64,000 bases of DNA, from positions 667,529 through 731,528 of the forward strand of contig NC_013894.1 in the NCBI RefSeq assembly GCF_000025605.1, read 5' to 3'. The notes under the pieces are model-generated. The model did no database searches, was not told the origin of the DNA, and worked only from the letters and a program-made list of their open reading frames with translations. The position numbers and the translations under genes are program-made. Each line of letters begins with the position of its first letter. Position 1 is the stretch's first letter. This document shows, one piece after another, positions 9,497-17,586 of this stretch. This DNA comes from Thermocrinis albus DSM 14484 (GTDB lineage Bacteria; Aquificota; Aquificia; Aquificales; Aquificaceae).

Positions 9497-10214
9497 ACTC
9501 CACAACGAAGGGATCTGTGGATCGCAGGAAGTCCTCCCTGCTACCCGTAGCCACTACCTCGCCTTCTTTTAGGAGCATGAGGCGGTCCGATATACTGAAG
9601 GCAGATACAAGATCGTGAGAAACCACAACGGCTGTTGCTCCGGTTTTTTCCCTCAGATCCAAGATAAGTCTGTCTATCAGTCTACTGGTGATAGGATCTA
9701 GTCCCGACGTTGGCTCGTCGTATATGATGATCTTAGGTTCTGTGGCTATAGCCCTCGCTATTCCTACCCTCTTTCGCATACCACCCGACAGTTCGGAGGG
9801 GAAGAGATCCATGACCTCCTCCCCCAGACCCACCAATCTGAGTTTTTCCAAGGCTATCCTTCTGAGCTCCTCTTCCTTCATCTTACCGCGCTCTAAGTAG
9901 AAGAACACCACGTTTTCCCATACACGCAGACTGTCAAAGAGAGCAGCACCCTGGAAAACATACCCTATCTTCCTGCGCAGTTGGTCCAACCGTTGCGGAT
10001 TTAGAGAGTTTATATCCTCTCCGAATATCTTTACTATGCCCGCCGTGGGTTTCCAGAGACCTACCAAACACCTCGTTATGGATGTTTTTCCACTTCCGCT
10101 ACCACCTATTATGGTAAATATCTCTCCTTCTTTTACATAAAAGCTCACTCCCTTTAGTATCTCCCTTCCGTTGATAACCTTCCGAAGATCCTGTACCTCT
10201 ATAACCAAGTTCAT
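9447..10214 (-). CDS. MlaF-like ABC transporter ATP-binding protein (lipid transport)
   Basis: A 255-residue ABC ATPase with Walker A GGSGSGKTS, signature SELSGGMRKRVGIARAI, Walker B KIIIYDEPTSGLDP and the H-loop VVVSHD. The motif GGMRKRVGIARA and the length are typical of MlaF/Ttg2A, the ATPase of the Mla system that moves phospholipids between inner and outer membranes. No MlaE, MlaD or MlaB is adjacent in the window. The start overlaps the end of the FMN-barrel gene by 4 nt. Its 3' end runs 50 bp into the convergent cfa gene. Confidence 0.85.
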   Translation of the reverse strand: MNLVIEVQDLRKVINGREILKGVSFYVKEGEIFTIIGGSGSGKTSITRCLVGLWKPTAGIVKIFGEDINSLNPQRLDQLRRKIGYVFQGAALFDSLRVWENVVFFYLERGKMKEEELRRIALEKLRLVGLGEEVMDLFPSELSGGMRKRVGIARAIATEPKIIIYDEPTSGLDPITSRLIDRLILDLREKTGATAVVVSHDLVSAFSISDRLMLLKEGEVVATGSREDFLRSTDPFVVEFIQSGMLREIAETPSS

Positions 10215-10648
10215 AGGTTTTTCAGGGCTTCCAGCACGGCTGCGTCCAACTGGGACGCCTTTAAGAGGTCTCCTGTGTGAACAAAGGGTATGGTGCCTGT
10301 TATAGTGCCGCCTGGGAAGAGGTTATTCTCCACCCTCTCCACCGACAGTTCAAAGACAGACACAGGAAACTTAACGCTTTCTATTTTCTCCTTAACGAGC
10401 TTTGCAGTTCCATAGCAAGACAGAGCCTTATCTTGGGCTATCAGCATGATACAAGCTTTACCTGTTTGCTGTAAGTTTTTGCTGCTGGTGGCGTTACTGC
10501 TGAGGGCTATGCGCAGTGTCCTCTCATCTACCGGATAAACCCAGGTGAGAAAGGTAAGATGCACGTTACCATCATTATCGCAGGTGGCCAAAATGGACGG
10601 GAACACTCCCATGTCCCTCATAAGATCTACCATGTCCCTCGGTAGCAT
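10211..10648 (-). CDS. Pyridoxamine 5'-phosphate oxidase-like FMN-binding split-barrel protein
   Basis: A 145-residue protein with the split-barrel pattern of the PNPOx-like flavin family: PSILATCDNDGNVHLTFLTW, then RIALSSNATSSKNLQQTG and ACIMLIAQDKALSCYGTAK. These fit the strands that line the FMN site. Members are mostly uncharacterised flavoproteins or reductases; no specific substrate can be assigned. It lies 3 nt after the CDP-alcohol phosphatidyltransferase and overlaps the MlaF-like ATPase by 4 nt, forming a compact three-gene unit. Confidence 0.75.
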   Translation of the reverse strand: MLPRDMVDLMRDMGVFPSILATCDNDGNVHLTFLTWVYPVDERTLRIALSSNATSSKNLQQTGKACIMLIAQDKALSCYGTAKLVKEKIESVKFPVSVFELSVERVENNLFPGGTITGTIPFVHTGDLLKASQLDAAVLEALKNL

Positions 10649-10651
10649 TCC

Positions 10652-11230
10652 TTACCTCCTTTCGGTGAGTTTCCTTAAAGTATAAACCCTCTGAAGTATT
10701 GTTACCGTGGAACCCACCGAAAGGATAATGAGGGTCAACGTTAGCATATCCAACACCAGACCCGTCAAAAACAGTATCCAACGCTCCGGCCTTTCAAAAA
10801 GCCCTACGTTGATGTTAAAACCTAGTCCCTCAGCCCTTGCTCTGGCGTAACTGACACCAAAGGATGTGATCATGGTGGTGAAAGAAAGTAAGAGGAGGAG
10901 CTTACTCTCAGAGGACATGGCTATGGCCACCATGGGTGCAGCGTCCGAGAGTCTATCCAAAAAAGAGTCCAAAAAGGCACCGAAAGGGTCCCTCCTACCG
11001 GACCTTCTGGCCAGTACCCCGTCTAACATGTCCATCGTGGCCCCTAAGGTCAGGAGAAGTACCGCCGGAAGTTTCTGCCCTGCGTAAAGGACGTAGGACC
11101 CTGCACACACCAGTAAGAAACCTGTTAGGGTTATGCTGTTGGGTGTTACACCTAGACGATGCAGTGTTTCCACCAAAGGCCCAAGACCTTTCTCTATGTA
11201 GGGTTTGAGTTCTCTTGTTAGATAACTCAT
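10652..11230 (-). CDS. CDP-alcohol phosphatidyltransferase family protein (copy 1)
   Basis: A 192-residue membrane enzyme. The family signature DG-xx-AR-x8-G-xxx-D-xxx-D is complete in DGVLARRSGRRDPFGAFLDS followed by FLD. Several hydrophobic helices follow. Family members join a CDP-linked diacylglycerol or alcohol to a second alcohol to make phospholipids; the bacterial members closest in length make phosphatidylglycerol- or inositol-phosphate-type lipids, but the acceptor here is unknown. A second, clearly homologous but diverged copy lies at 28501-29076, so the two paralogues flank the nitrogen island. It leads the unit with the FMN-barrel protein and MlaF-like ATPase. Confidence 0.88.
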   Translation of the reverse strand: MSYLTRELKPYIEKGLGPLVETLHRLGVTPNSITLTGFLLVCAGSYVLYAGQKLPAVLLLTLGATMDMLDGVLARRSGRRDPFGAFLDSFLDRLSDAAPMVAIAMSSESKLLLLLSFTTMITSFGVSYARARAEGLGFNINVGLFERPERWILFLTGLVLDMLTLTLIILSVGSTVTILQRVYTLRKLTERR

Positions 11231-11245
11231 TCCGTCTCCTTACCG

Positions 11246-11625
11246 TTATTCAGAGAGCTCTTTATTCTCTAATAGGATTATGAATTGTAACTAACTTTGT
11301 ACCATCTGGGAATGTCCCTTCCACTTGAACAATTTCAAGCATTTCAGGAACACCCTCCATAACATCCTCTTTTCTAAGAATTTTTGTTCCTAAATCCATA
11401 AGCTCTGCAACAGATTTTCCTTCTCTTATACCCTCAAGAATTTCACATGCTATAATGGCATATGCCTCAACATAATTTAATTTTAACCCTTTCTCTTTTC
11501 TTTTTTTAGCAAGCTCGGCAGCTACATATATTAAGAGTTTTTCAACCTCCCTTGGCGTGAGATTCATGCTAGCACCTCCTAAATATATATATATACTCTA
11601 AAATCTCTCCAATGTTTGTATCAGT
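11246..11625. repeat. Direct repeat A1 (380 bp) carrying ureA copy 1
   Basis: This block is nearly identical to 15800-16177: about five substitutions and a 2-bp slip in an AT run by eye. It contains all of ureA plus the last codons of a urtE-like gene. In this copy the AT slip destroys the urtE reading frame, and the match stops abruptly at TCAGT where an rpe fragment begins. The two copies bracket about 4.2 kb of unique sequence carrying the ureohydrolase and its ABC transporter. Confidence 0.95.
11262..11567 (-). CDS. ureA: Urease subunit gamma, copy 1
   Basis: A 101-residue protein with the complete urease gamma fold: [57 protein letters not shown] and [13 protein letters not shown]. It is identical in protein sequence to the copy at 15816-16121. 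The gamma subunit joins UreB and UreC in the nickel urease. It is separated from ureB/ureC by more than 9 kb, whereas ureABC are usually adjacent. It lies downstream of the ABC transporter genes and a truncated rpe piece, so it may be transcribed as the last gene of the ureohydrolase operon. A ribosome site (AGGAGG) lies about 5 nt before its start. Confidence 0.96.
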   Translation of the reverse strand: MNLTPREVEKLLIYVAAELAKKRKEKGLKLNYVEAYAIIACEILEGIREGKSVAELMDLGTKILRKEDVMEGVPEMLEIVQVEGTFPDGTKLVTIHNPIRE

Positions 11626-11779
11626 CTGCAAGCACCGGACAAAAGGTTATGTCTGGAACAAAACGCCCATCCATTACATCAAGATGGATAAGGTCTGCGC
11701 CACCCTTTACTACCGCTTCTACCTGCTCACCCAAATTCCAAGAGTCCGCAGAAAGCACAAAAAGCGCAAGAAACTTCAT
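11621..11779 (-). pseudogene. rpe: Truncated ribulose-phosphate 3-epimerase (rpe) fragment
   Basis: A 52-codon minus-strand frame begins at ATG 11779 and reads [20 protein letters not shown], then [20 protein letters not shown] and ITFCPVLAD. This is the N-terminal quarter of ribulose-phosphate 3-epimerase (SxLSAD, H-x-DVMDG-x-FVP). It ends at a TGA created at the junction with repeat A1. Complete enzymes are about 220 residues, so this is a broken piece captured by the rearrangement that duplicated ureA. It cannot be a working epimerase; a full rpe is presumably elsewhere in the genome. Confidence 0.85.
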
Positions 11780-11797
11780 AATTAGTATTATGTCCTG

Positions 11798-12634
11798 TTA
11801 TTTAGTTTCGTGCATGTGATCTATATCAGATTCATTTAAAGCTTTAAAGCTCTTTGACGAACCGCTTTTAAATAGGTAGTATGCTATCGTCCTTTTTATT
11901 TCTAAAAACTCTTCAGAAAATATGAAATTAACATCTATATCTTGGCATGACAGTTTGGATTTCAGATCTTTTAAATTGATATCTGCAATTACTCTTCCAG
12001 GATTATTACTAAGAACTATAACTCTATCACAAAGAAATGCTATTTCATCTAAATTATGAGAAACAATAATAAATATTGTATCCCTTACTTCCTCAAAAAG
12101 TTTTCTAAGTAGGTGCCAGCTATTTATAGCTGTGAACATATCCAAAGCACTTGATGGTTCATCAAGAAGTAAAACCTTTGGCGAAGTACATAAAGCTCTA
12201 CATAATGCAACTCTCTGTTTCAAACCACCAGAAAGTTCATGAGGGTAAGCGTTAAGCTTTTCTACTAGACCCAGAATCTCCATATAGTAGGTTACTCTTT
12301 CGTAAAGTGATGCGATCCTATGCTTAGGTAAGTTTAGTGTTCTAAGAGGAAATATAATATTCTCCTTTACAGTAAGCCATGGGAACAATCTGTAATCTTG
12401 GAACATGTATGCTACTTCTGGAGAAGGCTCTTTAACAATCCTATCACCAATGTAGACACAGCCTGAATCTGCTTTCTCTAGCCCCGCTATTATTTTTAAC
12501 AAAGTCGATTTTCCTGCCCCTGACTGCCCTATTATCCCAACAAACTCTTTATCGATAATATCAATACTTACATTTTCTAATACGGTTATCCCCATAAATT
12601 GCTTACTTACATTTTCCAATTTTACTAAACTCAT
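11798..12634 (-). CDS. NMT1/TauA-type ABC transporter, ATP-binding protein
   Basis: A 278-residue ABC ATPase of the nitrate/sulfonate/taurine class. Walker A GQSGAGKST, signature HELSGGLKQRVALCRAL, Walker B KVLLLDEPSSALDM and H-loop IIVSHNLDEIAFLCDRV are all intact. About 50 residues after the core (QDIDVNFIFSEEFLEIKR and onward) form an extension seen in some SsuB/TauB relatives. It overlaps the permease gene by 4 nt and is the third transporter gene after the ureohydrolase, so it should energise the same importer. The substrate is not readable; context argues for a nitrogen compound such as guanidine or a guanidino/amidino compound. Confidence 0.9.
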   Translation of the reverse strand: MSLVKLENVSKQFMGITVLENVSIDIIDKEFVGIIGQSGAGKSTLLKIIAGLEKADSGCVYIGDRIVKEPSPEVAYMFQDYRLFPWLTVKENIIFPLRTLNLPKHRIASLYERVTYYMEILGLVEKLNAYPHELSGGLKQRVALCRALCTSPKVLLLDEPSSALDMFTAINSWHLLRKLFEEVRDTIFIIVSHNLDEIAFLCDRVIVLSNNPGRVIADINLKDLKSKLSCQDIDVNFIFSEEFLEIKRTIAYYLFKSGSSKSFKALNESDIDHMHETK

Positions 12635-13395
12635 TTACTATTCCTCCTAAGATGTTTGAAAATAAGAGGCTTACTTACTCTGAAAAAAGAATCACTTAGT
12701 AAACCTATCAGACCTATGACTATTAAATAAGCATATATCATATCCATTTGTAGGAATCTCTGACTCTTAATTAATCTATATCCAAGTCCCTCATTTGCAG
12801 CTGCCACTTCCCCAACAAGAAGGTAAGTCCATGCCCATCCAAGATTTATCCTATATATATCCCACAAATTAGGCTTTATACCTTCTAAAATTATATGATA
12901 CAATATTTGATGTCTATTCATACCTAAAGATCTACCGACTTCTATGTATTCATAAGGGAAGTTCCTTATTTCGTTAGCTACCATCGCTATAACTTGAACA
13001 AAAACTCCTAAAAATATGAGAAATATTTTAGAAGTTTCCCCTATACCAAACCACATCAAAGTAAGAGGTAAAAACGCTGGTACTGGAAGATAACGGAAGA
13101 AATCATTTATGTAATCAAGTGGAGTAAACCACCTATAGTAGCTTACCAAAATGCCTATTATAGTCCCAGTCAAAATTGCTATGAGCCAACCAATTGTTAT
13201 TCTTATTATGCTTGTTTTAAGATCTGAGAATAGAAATCCTTCTTCAAATGCATTCAGTAGTGCCTTATAAATATCTATAAGAGAAGGGAACAGAGGGCTT
13301 TCAATCATTTTACTTGATATACTCCAAAGCATAAATATAAGTCCTACGTATATAAACAGTAGAAACAGGATTACATAATTATCTCTTTGTAGCAT
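12631..13395 (-). CDS. NMT1/TauA-type ABC transporter, permease
   Basis: A 254-residue inner-membrane protein with about six hydrophobic helices. The permease EAA-type loop is readable as EVGRSLGMNRHQILYHIIL followed by EGIKPNLWDIYRINLGWAW, as in SsuC/TauC/NrtB-type permeases. The start overlaps the substrate-binding gene by 17 nt and the stop overlaps the ATPase gene by 4 nt, indicating one operon. It should form the membrane channel for the importer fed by the neighbouring NMT1-like binding protein. Confidence 0.9.
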   Translation of the reverse strand: MLQRDNYVILFLLFIYVGLIFMLWSISSKMIESPLFPSLIDIYKALLNAFEEGFLFSDLKTSIIRITIGWLIAILTGTIIGILVSYYRWFTPLDYINDFFRYLPVPAFLPLTLMWFGIGETSKIFLIFLGVFVQVIAMVANEIRNFPYEYIEVGRSLGMNRHQILYHIILEGIKPNLWDIYRINLGWAWTYLLVGEVAAANEGLGYRLIKSQRFLQMDMIYAYLIVIGLIGLLSDSFFRVSKPLIFKHLRRNSK

Positions 13396-14353
13396 CTCTT
13401 ACCACCCTATCGTAGATTAAATTTGAAAGATTAGCTTCCTTGTTCGTAAAACCAAATTTAAGTAGATATTTATTTAGTAAATCGCCACTTCTATATAGGG
13501 AAAGTGGATTATTCTTATTCTCTGGATAAAGTGCGAGAGCGTTCTCTTGAACACCAAAGAATTTAATACCTTTAAGCATATACAATACGTCATCTTTCTT
13601 GATATTTAAAACTTTTGCCATTATGGATGCAGCCTCCGAAGGATTATTTTTTATAAACTCAACCGTTCTGAACCAAACTCTTGCAAGTTTTACATACTCA
13701 TTGTAATTTTTCTTAAGACTTTCTTCGTGAACAACAAGTATATCTGGTATTAATCCAGGTGTATCTTTTGAAGAGATTAATACGTGTGCTTGTTTAGATT
13801 TAACTATTCTACTTATCCACGGTTCCCAAACAGCAGCAGCGTCAACTTTGCCTTCAAGTAAAGCTACTGCGGCATCTTGTGTTGTCATGTTAATTATTTG
13901 AACATCTTTTTCCGTTAAACCGTATTTCTGTAGCACATACAGTAAGAAAAAGTGATCTATTGCACCTACCTCTACAGCAACCTTCTTTCCTCTAAGATCA
14001 TTAATTGTTTTTATATAATTTTTTGCAACTATAGCGTCGTTACCGTTGGAGTTATCGTTAACCAAAATAACCTTAATTTTCATTCCTTTAGAAGCTAACG
14101 GGATAGTATCGCTGAGAGTTTGCGAGTTAGCGTCAAGCTGCCCAGATGCGAATGCACTGATCGAGTCGCTATAAGTACTGAACCACACAAGCTCCACATT
14201 TATCCCTTCGCTTTTAAAAAATCCTTTTTCTTTTGCAATGTACCATGCAACCCAACCTGGCCAATCACTGACACCTAATTTAATAGGTCCTGCAAAACCT
14301 AAAGATGTGAGAATTAGTCCCATGATTATAGTTGTAAGGATTTCTTTTAGCAT
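13379..14353 (-). CDS. NMT1/SsuA-like ABC transporter substrate-binding protein
   Basis: A 324-residue periplasmic binding protein. A signal peptide is visible (LKEILTTIIMGLILTSLGFA then G). The mature N-terminus KLGVSDWPGWVAWYIAKEKG is typical of the NMT1/TauA/SsuA fold, followed by FASGQLDANSQTLSDTIPLA and GKVDAAAVWEPW. The ligand cannot be told from sequence. It starts 31 nt downstream of the ureohydrolase gene, on the same strand, with no terminator visible. As I recall, a similar binding protein-permease-ATPase set lies near the nickel-dependent guanidine hydrolase gene of Synechocystis, which supports a guanidine-type substrate here by analogy only. Confidence 0.88.
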   Translation of the reverse strand: MLKEILTTIIMGLILTSLGFAGPIKLGVSDWPGWVAWYIAKEKGFFKSEGINVELVWFSTYSDSISAFASGQLDANSQTLSDTIPLASKGMKIKVILVNDNSNGNDAIVAKNYIKTINDLRGKKVAVEVGAIDHFFLLYVLQKYGLTEKDVQIINMTTQDAAVALLEGKVDAAAVWEPWISRIVKSKQAHVLISSKDTPGLIPDILVVHEESLKKNYNEYVKLARVWFRTVEFIKNNPSEAASIMAKVLNIKKDDVLYMLKGIKFFGVQENALALYPENKNNPLSLYRSGDLLNKYLLKFGFTNKEANLSNLIYDRVVRDATKR

Positions 14354-14384
14354 GGTATACCTCCTATTTATCTATTTACTTAAC

Positions 14385-15479
14385 TCATATGTTTTGGCTT
14401 TGACTTCTAGTTTCTGTTTTAGGTCTTACAGGTCTGCCTTCGGACCATCCTGCACGTTTTATGGCAAGTCCCCCCATTACTTCAAGAATAATTCTACTTG
14501 CGAACAGGGAGGTTATACCACCATTATATGAACTGTTATCGCTTACATCATACATCGGGGCAACTTCAAGGATATCAAAACCAAATCTTTCTACATCAAA
14601 GTGCTTAGTAATCAGTCTAATAAGCCCTATTGCTTCTCTTGGAGTTAAACCACCAGGCTCTGGTTCTCCCGTTCCAGGACAAACACTTGGGTCCATGACA
14701 TCAACATCGAAAGTTAACCATACAGCATCAGTTCCATCTAATGCCCTTTCTACAGCTATTTCAGCTATTTTCTTTATACCTATCTCCCATACATCAAAAG
14801 ATGTGAACCAGAGCATACCGTTGTCTCTCATCCATTCATATGTTTTTTTATCTGGCCAAAAACCACGTGGTCCTATAAGTGTATAATTTTCGCCATTTAG
14901 TATTCCAAGATCCCAAATTCTTCTTATATGTGCGCCGTGATCGTATTCAAATCCACATAGTCCAGTATGTGCTGTATCTGCATGACAATCAAAATGAATA
15001 AGCCCTATTTTTTTATAACCCCTAGCCTCTGCCCAACCTTTTATGTTAGCGAATGTTACAGAGTGATCGCCTCCAATTATGAATGGACATATGCCTAGAC
15101 TCGAGACTTCATAAACTTTCCTCTCGAAGTTTTTTAGTGTAGCCATGGTATCTCCGGGAACAACACGAGCATCTCCGTGATCAACTACAAAAAACTCATC
15201 AAAAGGATCTACACCTGTTTCGATATTAAAGTGAGAATATGGTGGAGAGGGGACTGTAGATGCAGCTCTTACAGCCCTAGGGCCATATCTAGCTCCCGGT
15301 CTTATAGTCGTAGCCATATCCATAGGTTCTCCGATTATTGCAATATCTGGTTTTAGCTTAGCCAATTCTTCGATAGATGGCACATAAGGTAATTTTAGAA
15401 AAGTAGGTATTCCTGTAAATATTGGCTCATTTACATCTTCAAAACGCTCTCCATAAAACATCCTACCTTTACCAGGCAT
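14385..15479 (-). CDS. Ureohydrolase (agmatinase family; guanidine hydrolase candidate)
   Basis: A 364-residue arginase/agmatinase-superfamily enzyme. Dinuclear-metal ligands are present: GGDHS (H139), HFDCHADT (D164, H166, D168) and FDVDVMDP (D258, D260). The family cleaves guanidino groups to release urea. The length, with an extra N-terminal region of about 40 residues, is longer than typical SpeB agmatinases (about 300) and nearer the guanidine hydrolase (GdmH, Sll1077-like) branch. A Cys sits in the usual DAH position (DCH). It leads an operon with an ABC importer behind a sigma54 promoter, beside urea transport and urease genes, so the urea product would be used locally. Agmatine or guanidinobutyrate remain possible substrates. 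Confidence 0.85.
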   Translation of the reverse strand: MPGKGRMFYGERFEDVNEPIFTGIPTFLKLPYVPSIEELAKLKPDIAIIGEPMDMATTIRPGARYGPRAVRAASTVPSPPYSHFNIETGVDPFDEFFVVDHGDARVVPGDTMATLKNFERKVYEVSSLGICPFIIGGDHSVTFANIKGWAEARGYKKIGLIHFDCHADTAHTGLCGFEYDHGAHIRRIWDLGILNGENYTLIGPRGFWPDKKTYEWMRDNGMLWFTSFDVWEIGIKKIAEIAVERALDGTDAVWLTFDVDVMDPSVCPGTGEPEPGGLTPREAIGLIRLITKHFDVERFGFDILEVAPMYDVSDNSSYNGGITSLFASRIILEVMGGLAIKRAGWSEGRPVRPKTETRSQSQNI

Positions 15480-15520
15480 AGCAGCACCTCCTTTAAGGGT
15501 TTAGTTCCTATACATCGTTA

Positions 15521-15536
15521 TGCAAACTTCATACCT
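15521..15536 (-). promoter_or_regulatory. Sigma54 (-24/-12) promoter of the ureohydrolase operon
   Basis: On the minus strand the sequence AGGTATGAAGTTTGCA places GG and GC exactly 10 nt apart, as in the RpoN consensus TGGCACG-N4-TTGCA; only the first T and the C of GGCA deviate. It lies about 42 nt before the start codon, and AGGAGG precedes that start. A palindromic candidate activator site lies about 108 bp upstream. Confidence 0.75.
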
Positions 15537-15643
15537 AAAATAAAAGTACATAGAGTAGAGCTCCTAAAACTTAGAAATTCTGTTTTGAACTGTGTAGCTT
15601 AATAATACGATAATTGCATACAAAAGAACAAAATTTACAATCT

Positions 15644-15659
15644 TTAACAAAATTGTTAA
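15644..15659. promoter_or_regulatory. Candidate enhancer site, copy 1 (TTAACAA-AA-TTGTTAA)
   Basis: A perfect 7-bp inverted repeat with a 2-bp spacer, lying about 108 bp upstream of the ureohydrolase sigma54 promoter. The core ACAAAATTGTTAACA recurs at 20856-20870 and in near form at 28413-28427, each upstream of other sigma54 promoters of the island. It is the probable binding site for the regulator encoded at 24250-25788. Confidence 0.6.
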
Positions 15660-15799
15660 CATTATTACTTGGACAAAGAGTAAGTATATTGAATCTACCT
15701 TTATTTGTGCAGCAATATGCAAAAGGAGTACTAAGGAATTCTAGGTATGATCTTAGTATTTTGCAGGAATTTAGGGAAAGAATATATAGCTCGTTGCAA

Positions 15800-16177
15800 T
15801 TATTCAGAGAGCTCTTTATTCTCTAATAGGATTATGAATTGTAACTAACTTTGTACCATCTGGGAACGTCCCTTCCACTTGAACAATTTCAAGCATTTCA
15901 GGAACACCCTCCATAACATCCTCTTTTCTAAGAATTTTTGTTCCTAAATCCATAAGCTCCGCAACAGATTTTCCTTCTCTTATACCCTCAAGAATTTCAC
16001 ATGCTATAATGGCATATGCCTCAACATAATTTAATTTTAACCCTTTCTCTTTTCTTTTTTTAGCAAGCTCGGCAGCTACATATATTAAGAGTTTTTCAAC
16101 CTCCCTTGGTGTGAGATTCATGCTAGCACCTCCTAAATATATATATACTCTAAAACCTCTCCAATGTTTGTGTCAGT
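15800..16177. repeat. Direct repeat A2 (378 bp) carrying ureA copy 2
   Basis: This is the partner of 11246-11625. Here the block is continuous with the intact 3' end of urtE, so this is probably the original context and the other copy the derived one. The spacing between copies is 4554 bp. Homologous recombination between them would delete the ureohydrolase and its transporter and leave one ureA. Confidence 0.95.
15816..16121 (-). CDS. ureA: Urease subunit gamma, copy 2
   Basis: Identical over all 101 residues to the protein at 11262-11567, with the same urease gamma motifs. It starts 11 nt after urtE stops and has AGGAGG as ribosome site, so it is the sixth gene of the urtABCDE operon. The arrangement couples urea import to one urease subunit, while ureB and ureC are transcribed divergently about 5 kb away. 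Silent differences from copy 1 are few, so the duplication is recent or is kept alike by gene conversion. Confidence 0.97.
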   Translation of the reverse strand: MNLTPREVEKLLIYVAAELAKKRKEKGLKLNYVEAYAIIACEILEGIREGKSVAELMDLGTKILRKEDVMEGVPEMLEIVQVEGTFPDGTKLVTIHNPIRE

Positions 16178-16849
16178 TTTAGCAGCTTCTTTTAAAATAC
16201 TGCCATTATCGATTACATAAACTCTATCTATAAGTTCCCATATAAGTTCTAACCTATGTTCTACAATTACAAATGAAATTCTGAACCTCTCCCTTATTTC
16301 GTACAATACCTTTAATATAAGTTGAACTATAGATGGCTGAATTCCTTCAAATGGTTCGTCCAATAGTAAGATCTTTGGATTTGTTAGTAATGCTCTTGCT
16401 AAGGATACTAACTGTTGTTCCCCTCCAGATAAAGATCCAGCTGTTTTATTTAACAATCCTATTAGACTGGGGAAAAGGCTTAAGATGTAATCAAAATAGT
16501 CATAAAAATTTGGAAAAATAGTATGCTTTTTAGCTGTAAAAGCGTTTTTTGCCGTAAAAAGGTTTTCTTTTACAGTAAGATATGGAAATAGCTTTCTACC
16601 TTGAGGAACATAACCTAGCCCCAATCTTACTCTCTCATAAGGCTTTAACTTGTTAATATTCTTACCATAAAAGTATATACTACCGTCTATGACTTTATTT
16701 AACCCTAATATAGTTCTTAATAAAGTTGTTTTACCTGCACCATTTCTTCCTATAAGCAAAATACTTTCCGAATCTTTAATACTAATATTAATATCTTTAA
16801 GTATTATGGCAGACTTATATCCGGAATATAAAGATTTTAATTCTAGCAT
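16133..16849 (-). CDS. urtE: Urea ABC transporter ATP-binding protein UrtE
   Basis: A 238-residue LivF-like ATPase. Walker [14 protein letters not shown], signature [17 protein letters not shown], Walker [18 protein letters not shown] and H-loop [12 protein letters not shown] are present; the FEGIQPSIV segment is characteristic of UrtE. It is one of two ATPases of the high-affinity urea importer UrtABCDE. It overlaps urtD by 7 nt. Its last codons lie inside direct repeat A2. Confidence 0.93.
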   Translation of the reverse strand: MLELKSLYSGYKSAIILKDINISIKDSESILLIGRNGAGKTTLLRTILGLNKVIDGSIYFYGKNINKLKPYERVRLGLGYVPQGRKLFPYLTVKENLFTAKNAFTAKKHTIFPNFYDYFDYILSLFPSLIGLLNKTAGSLSGGEQQLVSLARALLTNPKILLLDEPFEGIQPSIVQLILKVLYEIRERFRISFVIVEHRLELIWELIDRVYVIDNGSILKEAAKTDTNIGEVLEYIYI

Positions 16850-17586
16850 CTCTCTACCCCCAAATAAATTCTCTTAACCTCATTATCCGAACGGATTTCA
16901 TCAAAAGTACCAGTTCTTAGTATTTTTCCTTGATGCATAAAAGTTACTCTTGCCTCAAATTTCTCACAAATCATTCTTAAAAAATCCATATTATGGTCCA
17001 CAATAATAATAGATGAATTTCTTTTAATAAAATACCCTATTATATCAATCAATTTGTATATATCCTTTAGTGTCAAACCAATAGCAGGTTCATCAAGAAG
17101 AACTAAATCGCAATCGTTTGTAAGTATCATAGCAAGCTCTAACCACTGTTTTTCTCCATGTGAAAGTTCTTTTGCTAAGTCATATCTTCTTTCATGAAGA
17201 CCAACTAACTCTAATATATCCTTTATCTTGTTGTGATCTACCGGTGCAAACGTTCCTGAAACGTTCTTTTTCACCGAAGCTAATATGAGATTATCCCATA
17301 CTGATAAACTTTCAATTACATTTGGCGTTTGAAATTTCCTTATAATCCCCATCCTTGCGATTTTATGTATCGGTAATTTACTTATAACTGTATTTTTGTA
17401 ATAAATATCTCCGTAGCTAGGTTTGACTGTACCGGAGATCGCATCAAGCAACGTAGTTTTCCCCGCTCCATTAGGACCTATAAGCACCCTTAATTCCCCC
17501 TGGCTGATACTTAGAGAAACTCTATCTAGAGCAGTAAAATTTCCATATTTAACGGTTACATTTCTAACTTCTAAAAGCGCTCTCAT
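16843..17586 (-). CDS. urtD: Urea ABC transporter ATP-binding protein UrtD
   Basis: A LivG-like ATPase with Walker [19 protein letters not shown], the segment IRKFQTPNVIESLSVWDN, signature KELSHGEKQWLELAMIL, Walker B VLLDEPAIGLT and H-loop IIIVDHNMDFLR. The variant signature LSHGEKQWLE is typical of UrtD. A longer frame opens at 17640, but the start at 17586 has GGAGG five nt upstream, giving 247 residues beginning MRALLEVRN. It overlaps the end of urtC by 23 nt. Confidence 0.93.
   Translation of the reverse strand: MRALLEVRNVTVKYGNFTALDRVSLSISQGELRVLIGPNGAGKTTLLDAISGTVKPSYGDIYYKNTVISKLPIHKIARMGIIRKFQTPNVIESLSVWDNLILASVKKNVSGTFAPVDHNKIKDILELVGLHERRYDLAKELSHGEKQWLELAMILTNDCDLVLLDEPAIGLTLKDIYKLIDIIGYFIKRNSSIIIVDHNMDFLRMICEKFEARVTFMHQGKILRTGTFDEIRSDNEVKRIYLGVERC

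Larger units (their letters stand above)
15480..15799. other. Intergenic region with ureohydrolase promoter and activator site
   Basis: About 320 bp lie between the ureohydrolase start and the repeat carrying ureA copy 2. The stretch is AT-rich and holds a sigma54 promoter (15521-15536) and a palindromic candidate activator site (15644-15659). A 70-codon plus-strand frame crosses the palindrome and runs into the repeat; it has no recognisable domain and I do not call it a gene. No riboswitch fold is evident in the short leader. Confidence 0.7.

Noticed and set aside
9098-9505. 135-codon minus-strand frame opposite cfa
   Set aside because: It is a shadow of the clear cfa coding frame; no family similarity is seen.
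15480-15520. Guanidine riboswitch in the ureohydrolase leader
   Set aside because: The leader downstream of the sigma54 promoter is too short (about 30 nt) and shows no ykkC-type motif.
15614-15826. Plus-strand 70-codon frame between the ureohydrolase and ureA copy 2
   Set aside because: It crosses the candidate activator palindrome and runs into the ureA repeat antisense; there is no ribosome site or recognisable domain.
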